NCBI GenBank assembly: GCA_937941455.1 | Contig: CALDHM010000048.1 | Location: forward strand, 1 to 42,012 | DNA: 42,012 nucleotides | Direction of reading: 5' to 3' | Source of the DNA: an uncultured Pirellulaceae bacterium | Lineage (GTDB): Bacteria > Planctomycetota > Planctomycetia > Pirellulales > Pirellulaceae | Notes under the pieces: model-generated | Database searches by the model: none | Told to the model about the DNA's origin: nothing | The model's input: the letters and a program-made list of their open reading frames with translations, nothing else | In this document: positions 1-7,860 of the stretch, in pieces | Position numbering within the stretch: position 1 is the stretch's first letter | Layout: the number at the start of each line of letters is the position of its first letter | Translations under genes and position numbers: made by a program

Positions 1-128
1 CCTGAATATCGTTGGCTTGATCGCGGTTGATCAAGAACCTCGCACGCACGACGCTCCGAGACGGAAAACTTCCGCTGAAGCGTCTTCACAGCGTTGCGTC
101 GCGACTCAGGGCTCGTTAGTTTCCCTTG
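1..128 (-). pseudogene. IS3-family transposase orfB, N-terminal fragment cut by window edge
   Basis: On the minus strand, in the -1 frame relative to the end of orfA, the sequence reads as the start of an IS3-type OrfB: a stretch with SPESRRNAVKTLQRKF followed by SVSERRACEVLDQPRSSQR, which is the typical entry of the HTH_21/rve OrfB of this IS group. The frame relation to orfA (one base back, around a GGGAAAC tract) fits programmed -1 frameshifting used by IS3 elements to make the OrfAB transposase. The catalytic DDE domain, if present, lies outside the window. Since orfA carries an internal stop, the element is probably dead unless another copy supplies transposase. Confidence 0.75.
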
Positions 129-394
129 GCGATCTCCTTCAGCATCTGAATATCCAGAGCTTGATCACCAATGATCTTCTTCAAGCGACTGTTCTCTTCC
201 ACGAGTGCCTGCAGTCGTTTCGTTTCCTCGCTTTTCAGGCCACCATATTGGCTTCGCCAACGGCTTAATGTGGCTTCACTGACTTCGAGCGACTAAATTT
301 CCTCACCAACAGTCTTACCCGCAGCGAGCAGAGTATCGGCGTCTCGCAACTTCTTGACGATCTGTTCGGCTGAATGTCGTTTTCGTTTCTTCAT
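116..394 (-). pseudogene. IS3-family transposase orfA with an in-frame stop codon
   Basis: Reading the minus strand from the ATG at 392-394 gives MKKRKRHSAEQIVKKLRDAD, then a stop, then SLEVSEATLSRWRSQYGG and KSEETKRLQALVEENSRLKK, ending at the TAA at 116-118. This is the helix-turn-helix plus leucine-zipper OrfA of the IS3 group (93 codons, normal length). Codon 34 (293-295) is TAG where relatives normally have a glutamine before SLEVSEAT, so a single C-to-T change inactivates it; no other lesion is seen, which suggests recent decay. OrfA normally binds the IS ends and regulates transposition. The left end of the IS should lie between about 430 and 550, but I could not fix the terminal repeat because the other end is outside the window. 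Confidence 0.85.
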
Positions 395-594
395 GGAAAG
401 TCCTTTCGCCTATCTCGGCTGATGAACTTTCATAACTCAGGGACCAGTTTTTGGGGAGCAGACCATTTTCCCACCTGTTCCCGGTCCTTTTGTTTTCCTT
501 TTTATTTTTCTGTATTCTCTCTCCTTTTGTTCTCTACTTGCTGCGGCGTTGCGAATTGCTGATCGAAAGTGGAACCAGGGGTGCTTTGGCGTTT

Positions 595-1045
595 CCACGA
601 ACTGTCAATAGCCTGCTGCTTGAAGGCGTCGAGTACCGCAATCGCTTTGACATCGGCGAGATGACGGTTCATGGTTTAAAAGTGATGGCGGGAGCTTGGA
701 AGCAAAGATCCGATAGCTTAGTGGCGCCAATCAAAACTCATGCGGCCAACGAACGCCTTGCTGAATTTTTGGAGAATTACGTGGGGGAGATGTTCATGTT
801 CTTTTGCCATCCGGGTACTGGCGCGACGAACTGGCGTAGCGAGCGGGGATCCGTCCGGCGGTTGTGAATTGTAAAGTTTGGGGAAGCAATCGCCTCGAGA
901 CTGGAGCCCAGGCTCAGTCGTTGCTGCTGAGCATGATCCGCACCTGCACCCAGCGACTCTTTGATCCCTTCTTGATTCTGCGGCGTCAACTCACCAACCC
1001 GACACCGCTCGTGTTACCACTACCCAGCTTGGCTCGGTCAACGGA
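595..1045 (+). pseudogene. IS66-family transposase, C-terminal remnant with frameshift
   Basis: Frame 1 contains HGLKVMAGAWKQR, ANERLAEFLENYVGEMF and HPGTGATNWRSE, the C-terminal catalytic part of IS66-type transposases common in planctomycetes. At the G run 845-848 the frame is lost. The expected continuation is in the next frame (IRPAVVNCKVWGSNR, LETGAQAQSLLLSMIRTC), so one G of an ancestral G5 run has probably been deleted. The N-terminal two thirds of the transposase and the companion genes are missing. The remnant's last frame runs into the 3' end of the convergent epmB gene (its stop is at 1125-1127), so the insertion or deletion event ended at the edge of epmB. A hydrophobic N-terminus seen in the open frame from 451 is not part of the transposase. 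Confidence 0.8.
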
Positions 1046-1063
1046 AACTGAAATAAGTTCACG

Positions 1064-2083
1064 TCATAGGAGGATTTGTTTGCTGGGCAGTTCTGGGATT
1101 TCGGTGACGAATCGTGGCACCGCGTAACCGGGCAGGGTGGCTCGAAGTTTGCTAACGAGGCTTCGGCCCTGGTCCAGCGAAACTTCGAAATGGTGGCTGC
1201 CGGTCACTCGATCGAGCTGATGTAAATAGTACGGGATGACTCCCAATTCCAGCAAACGCCAGGACAGGTTAGCAAGGGCCTGGACCGAATCGTTGATCCC
1301 CTTGAGCAGCACGCTTTGGTTGAGCAATACCAGTCGCGGCACGGAGCCGAGAGCCGCCATCGCCTGGCCTACGTCGTCTCCTAACTCTTGTGCGTGATTG
1401 GAGTGCACCACGAAGGTAATCGGCATTCGAGTGCGCGAGAGTGTCTGGATCAAGGATTCAGTCACTCGTTGCGGGATGACGATGGGGAAACGGCTGTGGA
1501 TTCTCAGGCGTCGAACGTGTGGGAATTGTTCGATGCGATCGATCAGCCAAGCCAAACGATGATCTTCGTTGATCAACGGTTCGCCGCCACTGAGAACGAC
1601 CTCATGAATTGACGCATCGTTTTTAAGAGCTGCCAGGGCCTCGTTCCATTCGGCCAAGGACGTCGGCGCCGCCTCGTAGGGAAAAGCGCGGCGAAAACAG
1701 TAACGGCAATTAACCGCACAGGATTTCGCGGCGATCAAGAGGATGCGTCCCGGATACTTTTGCAGCACGCCGGGGGCAGAGACGCATTGGCTCTCGCGGT
1801 TCGGATCATTGCTGTAGCCTGCGGCGGACTGGCCTTCCTCGGGAGTAGGTAAAACTTGTCGCAGCAGCGGGTCGTACTCGTCCCGCGGGCGCATCCGAGA
1901 GACGAAAGGCAGGGGCGCGAAGGTGGCGAATTGGCGTTCACCGACCAGGTCCGTCTCGCGGTTGGGTGGCAAGTCCAGCAGTCGCCGCAGGTGGGCAGCC
2001 GAGCGGACGGCGGCCTTGACGTGTTGCTGCCAGGTCATTGTAGTGACCGCGACAAAATCGGGATGGTTCGCTAAACTGTTCAT
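1064..2083 (-). CDS. epmB: EF-P beta-lysylation pathway lysine 2,3-aminomutase EpmB
   Basis: A radical-SAM, PLP-dependent enzyme that converts (S)-alpha-lysine to (R)-beta-lysine for attachment to elongation factor P. The protein is 339 residues from the ATG at 2081-2083 (a GTG three codons upstream at 2092 is possible), close to E. coli EpmB (342). The [4Fe-4S] binding motif CAVNCRYC lies near residues 122-129, a GGEPL motif follows (LSGGEPLINEDHRL), and the PLP lysine is in the PSK near the C-terminus (ELPSKQ), where the short EpmB proteins keep it, unlike the longer clostridial KAM enzymes. It is divergently arranged with efp, its functional target, with only 47 bp between start codons. 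No epmA (GenX/PoxA ligase) is in the window; it would be needed elsewhere for the pathway. Confidence 0.9.
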   Translation of the reverse strand: MNSLANHPDFVAVTTMTWQQHVKAAVRSAAHLRRLLDLPPNRETDLVGERQFATFAPLPFVSRMRPRDEYDPLLRQVLPTPEEGQSAAGYSNDPNRESQCVSAPGVLQKYPGRILLIAAKSCAVNCRYCFRRAFPYEAAPTSLAEWNEALAALKNDASIHEVVLSGGEPLINEDHRLAWLIDRIEQFPHVRRLRIHSRFPIVIPQRVTESLIQTLSRTRMPITFVVHSNHAQELGDDVGQAMAALGSVPRLVLLNQSVLLKGINDSVQALANLSWRLLELGVIPYYLHQLDRVTGSHHFEVSLDQGRSLVSKLRATLPGYAVPRFVTEIPELPSKQILL

Positions 2084-2130
2084 TTTCGACACGATACTAT
2101 GTATATGGCAGAAAGGTAAGGGACGGACCA
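2084..2130. promoter_or_regulatory. Shared divergent promoter region of epmB and efp
   Basis: Only 47 bp separate the two start codons. The interval has an AT-rich core, GATACTATGTATATGG (about 2093-2108), that can supply a -10-like hexamer in either direction, followed by AAGGGA (2118-2123), a good Shine-Dalgarno seven bases before the efp GTG. The epmB mRNA would be nearly leaderless. No clear -35 boxes are visible, so the exact promoters are inference. Confidence 0.4.
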
Positions 2131-2697
2131 GTGGGTACTTACAAAACCAGCGATTTTCGCAAGGGACTCAAAGTTCAAATTGATGGCGAGCCCTATTTGA
2201 TGCTCGAAATGAACTTCCGCAAGCCGGGCAAGGGGAACGCCTTGTACGAATGCAAAATGAAAAATCTGATCCGTGGCACCACGCTGACTCGAACCTATAA
2301 GGGGGGCGACACCCTCGAATCGGCCGACGTCGAGGAAATCTCCTGCCAGTTCCTGTACAAGCAGGGCCAAATGTTCGTCTTCATGAACTCCAAGACCTAC
2401 GACCAATACGAGCTGACAGCCGATCAAGTTGACGACAACTGGAAGTATCTCAAGGATGGGATGGATTGTCAGATGATTCTCTACAACGGCCAGCCGATTA
2501 CCTTGACTCCCCCCAATCACGTCGAGTTGGTGGTCGAGTATTGCGAGCCCGGAGTGAAGGGAGACACGGCGACAAACGTCACCAAACCGGTTCGCGTTGA
2601 AACCGGGGCTGAATTCATTTGTCCGGCCTTCGTGAATATTGGCGATACCATTCGCATCGATACGCGGACCGGCGAGTATCTGGGGCGAGTATCTTGA
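2131..2697 (+). CDS. efp: Translation elongation factor P
   Basis: EF-P binds between the P and E sites of the ribosome and relieves stalling at consecutive prolines. The 188-residue length matches the family, with the KOW-like N-terminal domain (KTSDFRKGLKVQIDGEPYLM) followed by two OB domains and the C-terminal signature region (IRIDTRTGEYLGRVS). The modification loop reads KPGKGNA with Lys34 at the position beta-lysylated in E. coli, which agrees with the adjacent epmB. Translation starts at GTG 2131, supported by AAGGGA seven bases upstream and by alignment of the N-terminus. There are 48 bp to the next gene on the same strand. Confidence 0.95.
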   Translation: MGTYKTSDFRKGLKVQIDGEPYLMLEMNFRKPGKGNALYECKMKNLIRGTTLTRTYKGGDTLESADVEEISCQFLYKQGQMFVFMNSKTYDQYELTADQVDDNWKYLKDGMDCQMILYNGQPITLTPPNHVELVVEYCEPGVKGDTATNVTKPVRVETGAEFICPAFVNIGDTIRIDTRTGEYLGRVS

Positions 2698-2745
2698 GCC
2701 GACAGACCGCGGTGTGCCCCATCGTGAGGCTCTGAGGAATTGCCG

Positions 2746-4164
2746 ATGCACGTACAATTCTGGGGCGCGGCCCGGACGGTTACCGGCTCCATGCATTTGC
2801 TCATGGTCGGCGAGCAGCGGATTCTGCTCGATTGCGGCTTGTATCAGGGGAATCGGCGAGAGGCATTCGAACGGAACCGCGATTTTCCGTTCGCCGGTTC
2901 CGAAATCGACGCGGTGATTCTGTCGCATGCCCATATCGACCATTCGGGAAACCTGCCGACGCTGGTGCGGAACAAATTTGCGGGACGGATCTTTTGCACC
3001 AACGTCACCCGCGAACTAGCTGCCTTGTTACTGCTGGACTCGGCCAGCATTCAAGAGACCGACAACGACTATCTCAATCGAAAGCGCGAACAACTTGGTA
3101 AGGAACCGCTGCCCCCGCTGTATACGACCGACGATGTCGTCCGTACGATGCGGATGTTCCATTCACTGGGATTCGATCAGTGGTTCGACGTCGTTCCCGG
3201 TGTGCGGTGCCGGTTTCACGTCGCCGGTCACATGTTGGGTGCAGCCATCGTTGAACTGGAACTCAGCGAAGGTGGTCGTCGCGTGCGCCTGGTCTTCAGC
3301 GGTGACCTTGGGCGTCCTGCTCGGCCGCTACTGCGGGATCCCGATTCGGTTGCGGAAGCCGACTTTTTGATCATGGAAGGGACTTACGGCGATCGTACTC
3401 ACCCCGACGAGGACAACTGCGACGAGGTGTTGGTCCGTTTGATCGAGCGGGCCCAAAGGCTGCGCGGGAAATTGGTGATCCCCGCCTTCTCGGTCGGCCG
3501 CACGCAGGAGATCGTTTATCGGCTGGGTGGGTTGAGCCAGTCGGGTCGTTTGAAACCAATCAAGATCTTCGTCGACAGTCCCATGGCCGTCGATGCCACC
3601 ACCATTTTCCGGGCCAATATGGATGCGTTGGATGAGGAGTTCCAGCGCCGCCTGCTCGCTGATCCCGATGGCGACCCGTTTTACTTCAACAACTTGTATT
3701 ACGTCCGCAAGGCTGAGCACTCCAAAAAGCTGAACGAGTTGACGGAGCCTTGCGTGATCATTTCTGCATCGGGGATGTGCGAGTCGGGCCGGGTTGTGCA
3801 TCATTTGCGGAATACGATCGAGAACCCTGACAACACGATCCTATTTTCGGGCTACCAAGCCCCCAACACGACCGGTCGCCATATCCTGGACGGGAACCCG
3901 ACGGTCCGGCTGTTCGGGGAAACGTTTCGTGTCCGCGCGAAGATTGAAAAACTTGAAAGTGTCAGTGGCCATGCCGATCAAGGAGAATTGATCGAGTGGG
4001 CTGGCCGAGTTTGCCAGCACGGGCAAGTGCAAAGGATCGCCTTGGTGCATTGCGAAATGGAGCCGGCAACGGTCCTCAATACCAAGCTGCGCGAGGTGGG
4101 GTTGCCCGAAGTCATCATTCCCGACCGGGGGCAGATTCTGCCATTGACGAAGCTCGATCGTTAA
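2746..4164 (+). CDS. Metallo-beta-lactamase / beta-CASP RNA-processing nuclease (CPSF73-like)
   Basis: A 472-residue cytoplasmic nuclease of the beta-CASP class (YSH1/CPSF-73-like exonuclease family). Zinc ligands are visible: HAHIDH at residues 61-66, His162 in GHMLGAA, Asp187 in FSGDLGR. The beta-CASP motifs follow: EGTYGDR (211-217), PAFSVGRTQEI (246-256), SGMCESGRVVHHLRN (342-356) and the last His in SVSGHADQ (406-412). The start is taken as ATG 2746, with GAGG (2734-2737) eight bases upstream; a TTG two codons earlier lacks such spacing. RNA is the likely substrate by family, but DNA cannot be excluded. It may be cotranscribed with efp and the downstream acylase (30-bp gap). Confidence 0.9.
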   Translation: MHVQFWGAARTVTGSMHLLMVGEQRILLDCGLYQGNRREAFERNRDFPFAGSEIDAVILSHAHIDHSGNLPTLVRNKFAGRIFCTNVTRELAALLLLDSASIQETDNDYLNRKREQLGKEPLPPLYTTDDVVRTMRMFHSLGFDQWFDVVPGVRCRFHVAGHMLGAAIVELELSEGGRRVRLVFSGDLGRPARPLLRDPDSVAEADFLIMEGTYGDRTHPDEDNCDEVLVRLIERAQRLRGKLVIPAFSVGRTQEIVYRLGGLSQSGRLKPIKIFVDSPMAVDATTIFRANMDALDEEFQRRLLADPDGDPFYFNNLYYVRKAEHSKKLNELTEPCVIISASGMCESGRVVHHLRNTIENPDNTILFSGYQAPNTTGRHILDGNPTVRLFGETFRVRAKIEKLESVSGHADQGELIEWAGRVCQHGQVQRIALVHCEMEPATVLNTKLREVGLPEVIIPDRGQILPLTKLDR

Positions 4165-4175
4165 AAGATCAACAC

Positions 4176-4190
4176 AAAAAAAGGGGGGGG
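4176..4190 (+). promoter_or_regulatory. A7G8 homopolymer tract serving as ribosome binding site
   Basis: Seven A (4176-4182) and eight G (4183-4190) lie directly before the TTG start at 4195. The G run is the only Shine-Dalgarno-like sequence for the acylase gene. Length changes by slippage would alter the SD-start spacing. Confidence 0.5.
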
Positions 4191-4194
4191 AGCG

Positions 4195-6564
4195 TTGGAA
4201 TCGCGGCCGCAGCTTAACCGATGGACTTGGCGAAAGCGGGTCGCTCGATTCGGAGGCGGCTTGTTGATGCTGCTTGCTGTAACGCTGTTGGTCGGCGTTT
4301 GGCAGCTGCGGCAAAGCCAGGCGATTCTCAGCGGTAAGATCTTTGTGACCGGCGCCGAGCGGCGCATCGTGATCGAACGAGACGAGTTAGGAGTGCCGAC
4401 GATCAGCGCCCAGACTCGAAGCGATGCGGCGTTGGCCACAGGTTTTTTGCATGCCCAGGATCGTTTCTTTCAGATGGACTTGCTCCGCCGGGTGTCGAGT
4501 GGCCGGTTGAGCGAACTGGTCGGCAAAGCGGCCCTCGATGCCGATCGCTCGATGCGAGTTCATCGTTTCCAGGCCACCGCGCAAGCGATCTGCCAGCGGC
4601 TGGATCCCGAGGAACTTTCGTTGCTGGAAGCGTACGCAGCGGGGGTCAATCAAGGCTTGCGAAAACTCGGCAGCAGTCCACCCGAGTATTGGATGTTGCG
4701 GCAGCGACCTGAGCCGTGGCAGGCCAGGGACTGCATCTTGGTCATGCTCACGATGATGTGCGATCTGCAAGACGAAGCTGGGAGCCGCAAACGGGCTTGG
4801 GGGGAGTTCTCCGAAAAAGTGCCGCGTGATGTCCGCGATTTTCTCGTTCGTGTGGGCTCGCAGTGGGATGCCCCGTTAGATGGATCCACGATCCCGTCGG
4901 TCGCTGTGCCCGGCCCGGAGGTATGGAGTCTGCGCGAGAGCGCACGGGCCGCTTCCGCAGCCAATCTGCCGGACCGCGACTCGATGGTAGCCGACGAGTT
5001 GCTGCCTGGCAGCAATAATTGGGGAGTCACCGGCGACCTGATTCGTGGCGGTGCGGGAATGTTGGCGTCCGACATGCATTTGGGATTGAGTGTTCCGGCG
5101 ACGTGGTACCGGTTGCTCATCAAGGAGCCCGTCTGGATCGTCGGCGCGACGTTGCCAGGGACGCCCGTCGTCATTTGCGGCTCGAATCGGTCCGTCGCTT
5201 GGGGGCTCACCAACAGCTATGGCGATTTTGGTGATGTCGTCGAGTTGAAAAACGATCCAAGCCGGCCAGATCATTATTTGACTCCCGAGGGAAGTGAGCC
5301 TCTCGTGCGGCACGAGGAAACGATCCGATATCCTGGAGGCGAACTTCCGATTGTGTACACTTGGTCGCGGTGGGGTCCGATTCGGGAAGACCAGGGACGC
5401 CGTTTCGCTCATCGCTGGGTAGGGCATGATGCCGATGCTTACGACGTGAATCTGTGGCGATTCGAATCGGCTCGCAGTGTCGCGGAGCTTTTGGATTTGG
5501 CCTGCCGCGCGGGTATGCCCCACAACAATGTTGTTGCCGTCGATGTGGCCGGGAGTGTTGGGTGGACAGTCTGCGGGCGCATTCCCAAGCGGCGACAGCC
5601 TTGCTCGATTTTTCCCATGGATTGGTCGACGGCGGGAACGGGATGGGACGGTAATCTGGCTCCGGAGGAATATCCTCGGCTCGAAATTGCGCGGGCAGGA
5701 AGAATTTGGACCGCAAATAATCGAATCGTTGGTGGCAAAGAGCTTGAGATTCTGGGCTCGCTGGGGTACGACATTGGAGCCCGAGCGCGGCAGATTCGCG
5801 ATCGGTTGTACGAAAGAGATCGATTCGAGGAAGCTGATTTTCTCGCCATTCAGCGAGATTGCGAGGCGCGGTTTTTGTCGGGCTGGCGAGATCGGCTGTT
5901 GGCCCTGCATCGTGGCGGGCAGGGGCCGTTATCGGACGAGGCATACGGCTTCGTCACGAATTGGGGAGGGTCCGCCAGCGTCGACTCCGTGGGCTACCGC
6001 ATTGTCACCCGCTTTCGAGATGTTGCCCACGAGCTGTTCCGCTCGGCGATTCAGGAGCGTGCCGCGGCGAACCTGGCACCGTTGTTGTCGCTGGAAGATG
6101 TGTTGACGCAATTGCTTGAGGAGCGACCCGTGCATTGGCTGCCGCCGGCCTACGCGACTTGGGATGAATTTCTCGCCGATGCGGCCCGGCGAACCGAAGG
6201 GGAGTTGAAGCAGGAAGGTTTGCTGCGCGAGGCGACTTGGGGGGCTCGTAATCGCTTGGCCATCGCCCACCCGATGTCGCGAGCCGTGCCGTGGCTAAGT
6301 CCATGGTTGGACATGCCATCTCTTCCGATGCCTGGCGACCGACATATGCCCTTGGTCCAGGGTCCGGCGTTTGGCGCCTCGATGCGAATGGTCGTAACAC
6401 CGGGCGAGGAAGAGCGGGGCATCTATCATCAGCCGGGGGGAGCGTCCGGACATTTTCTCTCCCCTTTTTACCGTGCCGGATTCGACGATTGGGCCACTGG
6501 GCAACCGTCTTCGTTGTTGCCAGGTGCTGCGCGGCATCGCCTGGAATTGTGCCCTGAGCGCTAG
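4195..6564 (+). CDS. Penicillin acylase family Ntn-hydrolase (amide/acyl-homoserine lactone acylase type)
   Basis: A 789-residue precursor of the penicillin G acylase / PvdQ superfamily, which cleaves an amide bond using an N-terminal serine freed by self-processing. A basic N-terminus and hydrophobic segment (about residues 19-38) act as signal or membrane anchor, so the enzyme works outside the cytoplasm. The alpha chain (about 45-272) has the ERDELGVPTI and HAQDRFFQMDLLRR motifs. The autocatalytic site is PGSNNWGV with Ser273 as nucleophile, followed by ASDMHLGLSVPATWY, the usual substrate-pocket region. Length and domain order fit a complete enzyme. The start is TTG 4195 next to a G8 tract; an internal ATG at 4267 would remove the charged n-region. 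The substrate cannot be told from sequence: beta-lactams, acyl-homoserine lactones or other N-acyl compounds are possible. Confidence 0.85.
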   Translation: MESRPQLNRWTWRKRVARFGGGLLMLLAVTLLVGVWQLRQSQAILSGKIFVTGAERRIVIERDELGVPTISAQTRSDAALATGFLHAQDRFFQMDLLRRVSSGRLSELVGKAALDADRSMRVHRFQATAQAICQRLDPEELSLLEAYAAGVNQGLRKLGSSPPEYWMLRQRPEPWQARDCILVMLTMMCDLQDEAGSRKRAWGEFSEKVPRDVRDFLVRVGSQWDAPLDGSTIPSVAVPGPEVWSLRESARAASAANLPDRDSMVADELLPGSNNWGVTGDLIRGGAGMLASDMHLGLSVPATWYRLLIKEPVWIVGATLPGTPVVICGSNRSVAWGLTNSYGDFGDVVELKNDPSRPDHYLTPEGSEPLVRHEETIRYPGGELPIVYTWSRWGPIREDQGRRFAHRWVGHDADAYDVNLWRFESARSVAELLDLACRAGMPHNNVVAVDVAGSVGWTVCGRIPKRRQPCSIFPMDWSTAGTGWDGNLAPEEYPRLEIARAGRIWTANNRIVGGKELEILGSLGYDIGARARQIRDRLYERDRFEEADFLAIQRDCEARFLSGWRDRLLALHRGGQGPLSDEAYGFVTNWGGSASVDSVGYRIVTRFRDVAHELFRSAIQERAAANLAPLLSLEDVLTQLLEERPVHWLPPAYATWDEFLADAARRTEGELKQEGLLREATWGARNRLAIAHPMSRAVPWLSPWLDMPSLPMPGDRHMPLVQGPAFGASMRMVVTPGEEERGIYHQPGGASGHFLSPFYRAGFDDWATGQPSSLLPGAARHRLELCPER

Positions 6565-7103
6565 GGGGAGGGAGAAATCAACCTTCTTTGGAGGCTGGGG
6601 GCGGCCAACCCTCTTTCGGTAATCGCGCAGGAAACGGTGAGCATAGTCGAGATGGCTTTGAGCGAGCTATCCGACAGGAACGTGGTTCAACCGGACGGGA
6701 GCGTAAAGCGGCGATGGTCAGCAACTTGCTGGTGGTCTTATGCAGCCAGCAGGAGACCCAATCGGTGGTCAATGCAGGGACGTTACCTCACGCAGGGAAA
6801 TTCTGTCTGAACATTGCGGAAGTCGCATTGCGAAGGGCTTCGATCTGCGGCGCGCGAGTTCCGTGATCGAAGTCTATGGAGTTGAGTCGGTAAATGCGAT
6901 CGAAAAGAATCGGCGTGACGAACGCGTCTCGCGTTGTTTCCCACAGGGTTCGGATCGCCAACAAGGGGCAGTTTCCTGCGGCGTAGAGGTTAACAAGAGC
7001 TCCTGTACGTAAACATTGATCAAACTCGTGAGCGACGATTGTTTTTCAGATGGATTCTTGCGGCGGACAACTCTGGTTGCGAATTGATTTCTTGAATTGA
7101 TGA
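6565..7103. other. Gene-poor interval with a possible decayed minus-strand reading frame
   Basis: No convincing gene. On the minus strand the frame between 7045 and 6788 is open for 85 codons without a start codon and reads like protein (IVAHEFDQCLRTGALVNLYA, then RDAFVTPILFDRIYR). It ends at a TGA (6788-6790) and stays open in the same frame down to about 6578. I recognise no family. It could be a degraded coding sequence or chance. Confidence 0.3.
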
Positions 7104-7316
7104 ATGGATAAAAAGTCATTTCCCCTGCGAATCTCCCCTGCCCTGTTAGAAGAGATCAAATGCTGGGCCGATCAGGAAATGCGCTCGGTCAACGGTCAGA
7201 TCGAGAATTTGCTTCGCGAGGCCGGTCGACAACGCAGGAAAAAAACGTTTCCGAGACGACCGATTCGAGCGAGGGGAGGAGTGGGCACCCTCTCGCCACG
7301 GACGCCTGTTGACTAG
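7104..7316 (+). CDS. Small ribbon-helix-helix (Arc-like) DNA-binding protein
   Basis: A 70-residue protein. The first 45 residues (KSFPLRISPALLEEIKCWAD, then RSVNGQIENLLREAGRQRRK) match the Arc/MetJ-type ribbon-helix-helix pattern: an N-terminal beta strand with alternating residues that enters the major groove, then two helices, with the conserved S-x-N-x-x-I in the second helix. Such dimers act as repressors, often as antitoxins or autoregulators. The basic tail after residue 45 is not conserved in the family. No toxin gene is adjacent on either strand. The start is ATG 7104; only a weak GA-rich ribosome binding site precedes it. Its target is unknown; autoregulation is inference. Confidence 0.7.
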   Translation: MDKKSFPLRISPALLEEIKCWADQEMRSVNGQIENLLREAGRQRRKKTFPRRPIRARGGVGTLSPRTPVD

Positions 7317-7860
7317 TTCTAGCGGAGATTTTTGTTGCTGGCCGAGCCTTGCGCTTGACCATACTGCGAGGATGGAGGATGTTGAAGTTGCCTTGGGGAA
7401 ATTCGCAACGGAGTCCCGTCTTTGGCCCTGACGGGCCGACTTGTTCGGGGGGCAATGTGGCAAGAAGGAAATGCTCCCCCTCTTCTGCCCAGTCGGGCCG
7501 ACTTTCACCGAACGAGAGAACTGAAAAGAAAACGGTCAGAGGCGAGTTCCCAGGCGAAAAAATAGGGATTACACTCTACCCCTTGTAGGATGGCTGGGGC
7601 AACGGCATTCGCTTGTCCGTCAAGAAGTTTTCGAGATTAGCTTCCTTGGTCTCAAGAGGGCAAGAAAATAATGCCGTTGCTCGGATCGACAAAGCGGCGC
7701 CTGGTCGCGTCTGAGCTTGATCGACGCCTTATTTGAGGGACAGCCAAACAGGCTAGACATTTTTTGCAACGGCTTGCGACCGCGAGGTTATCGAGTCGTC
7801 GGTCGGATTTGAACAGGTCAATAGATTGGCGATTTGCCAAACGTAGGGAGTTTCCAAGTT
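7317..7860. other. Non-coding interval upstream of the POT transporter
   Basis: No gene recognised. Two similar GC-rich blocks occur, TGGCCCTGACGGGCCGACTT (about 7423-7442) and a related CCCAGTCGGGCCGACTT (about 7488-7504). The first includes a small hairpin, GGCCC-TGAC-GGGCC. They may be copies of a short dispersed repeat. The last part should contain the promoter of the transporter gene, but no clear -35/-10 pair was found. Confidence 0.35.

Noticed and set aside
451-600. Hydrophobic N-terminus in the open frame from 451, looking like a small membrane protein
   Set aside because: The frame leads into IS66 transposase sequence; the hydrophobic part comes from T/C-rich flanking DNA and has no start signal.
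2080-2943. 287-codon minus-strand open frame covering efp
   Set aside because: Antisense shadow of efp, which has clear EF-P motifs; the minus frame shows no family features.
4876-5910. Long minus-strand frame inside the acylase gene
   Set aside because: Shadow of the acylase coding strand; composition rich in Arg/Pro/Ser as expected for the opposite strand of GC-rich coding DNA.
7423-7504. Two GGGCCGACTT blocks as a transposon end pair
   Set aside because: They are short direct-like similarities without flanking duplication or transposase; listed only as possible dispersed repeat.
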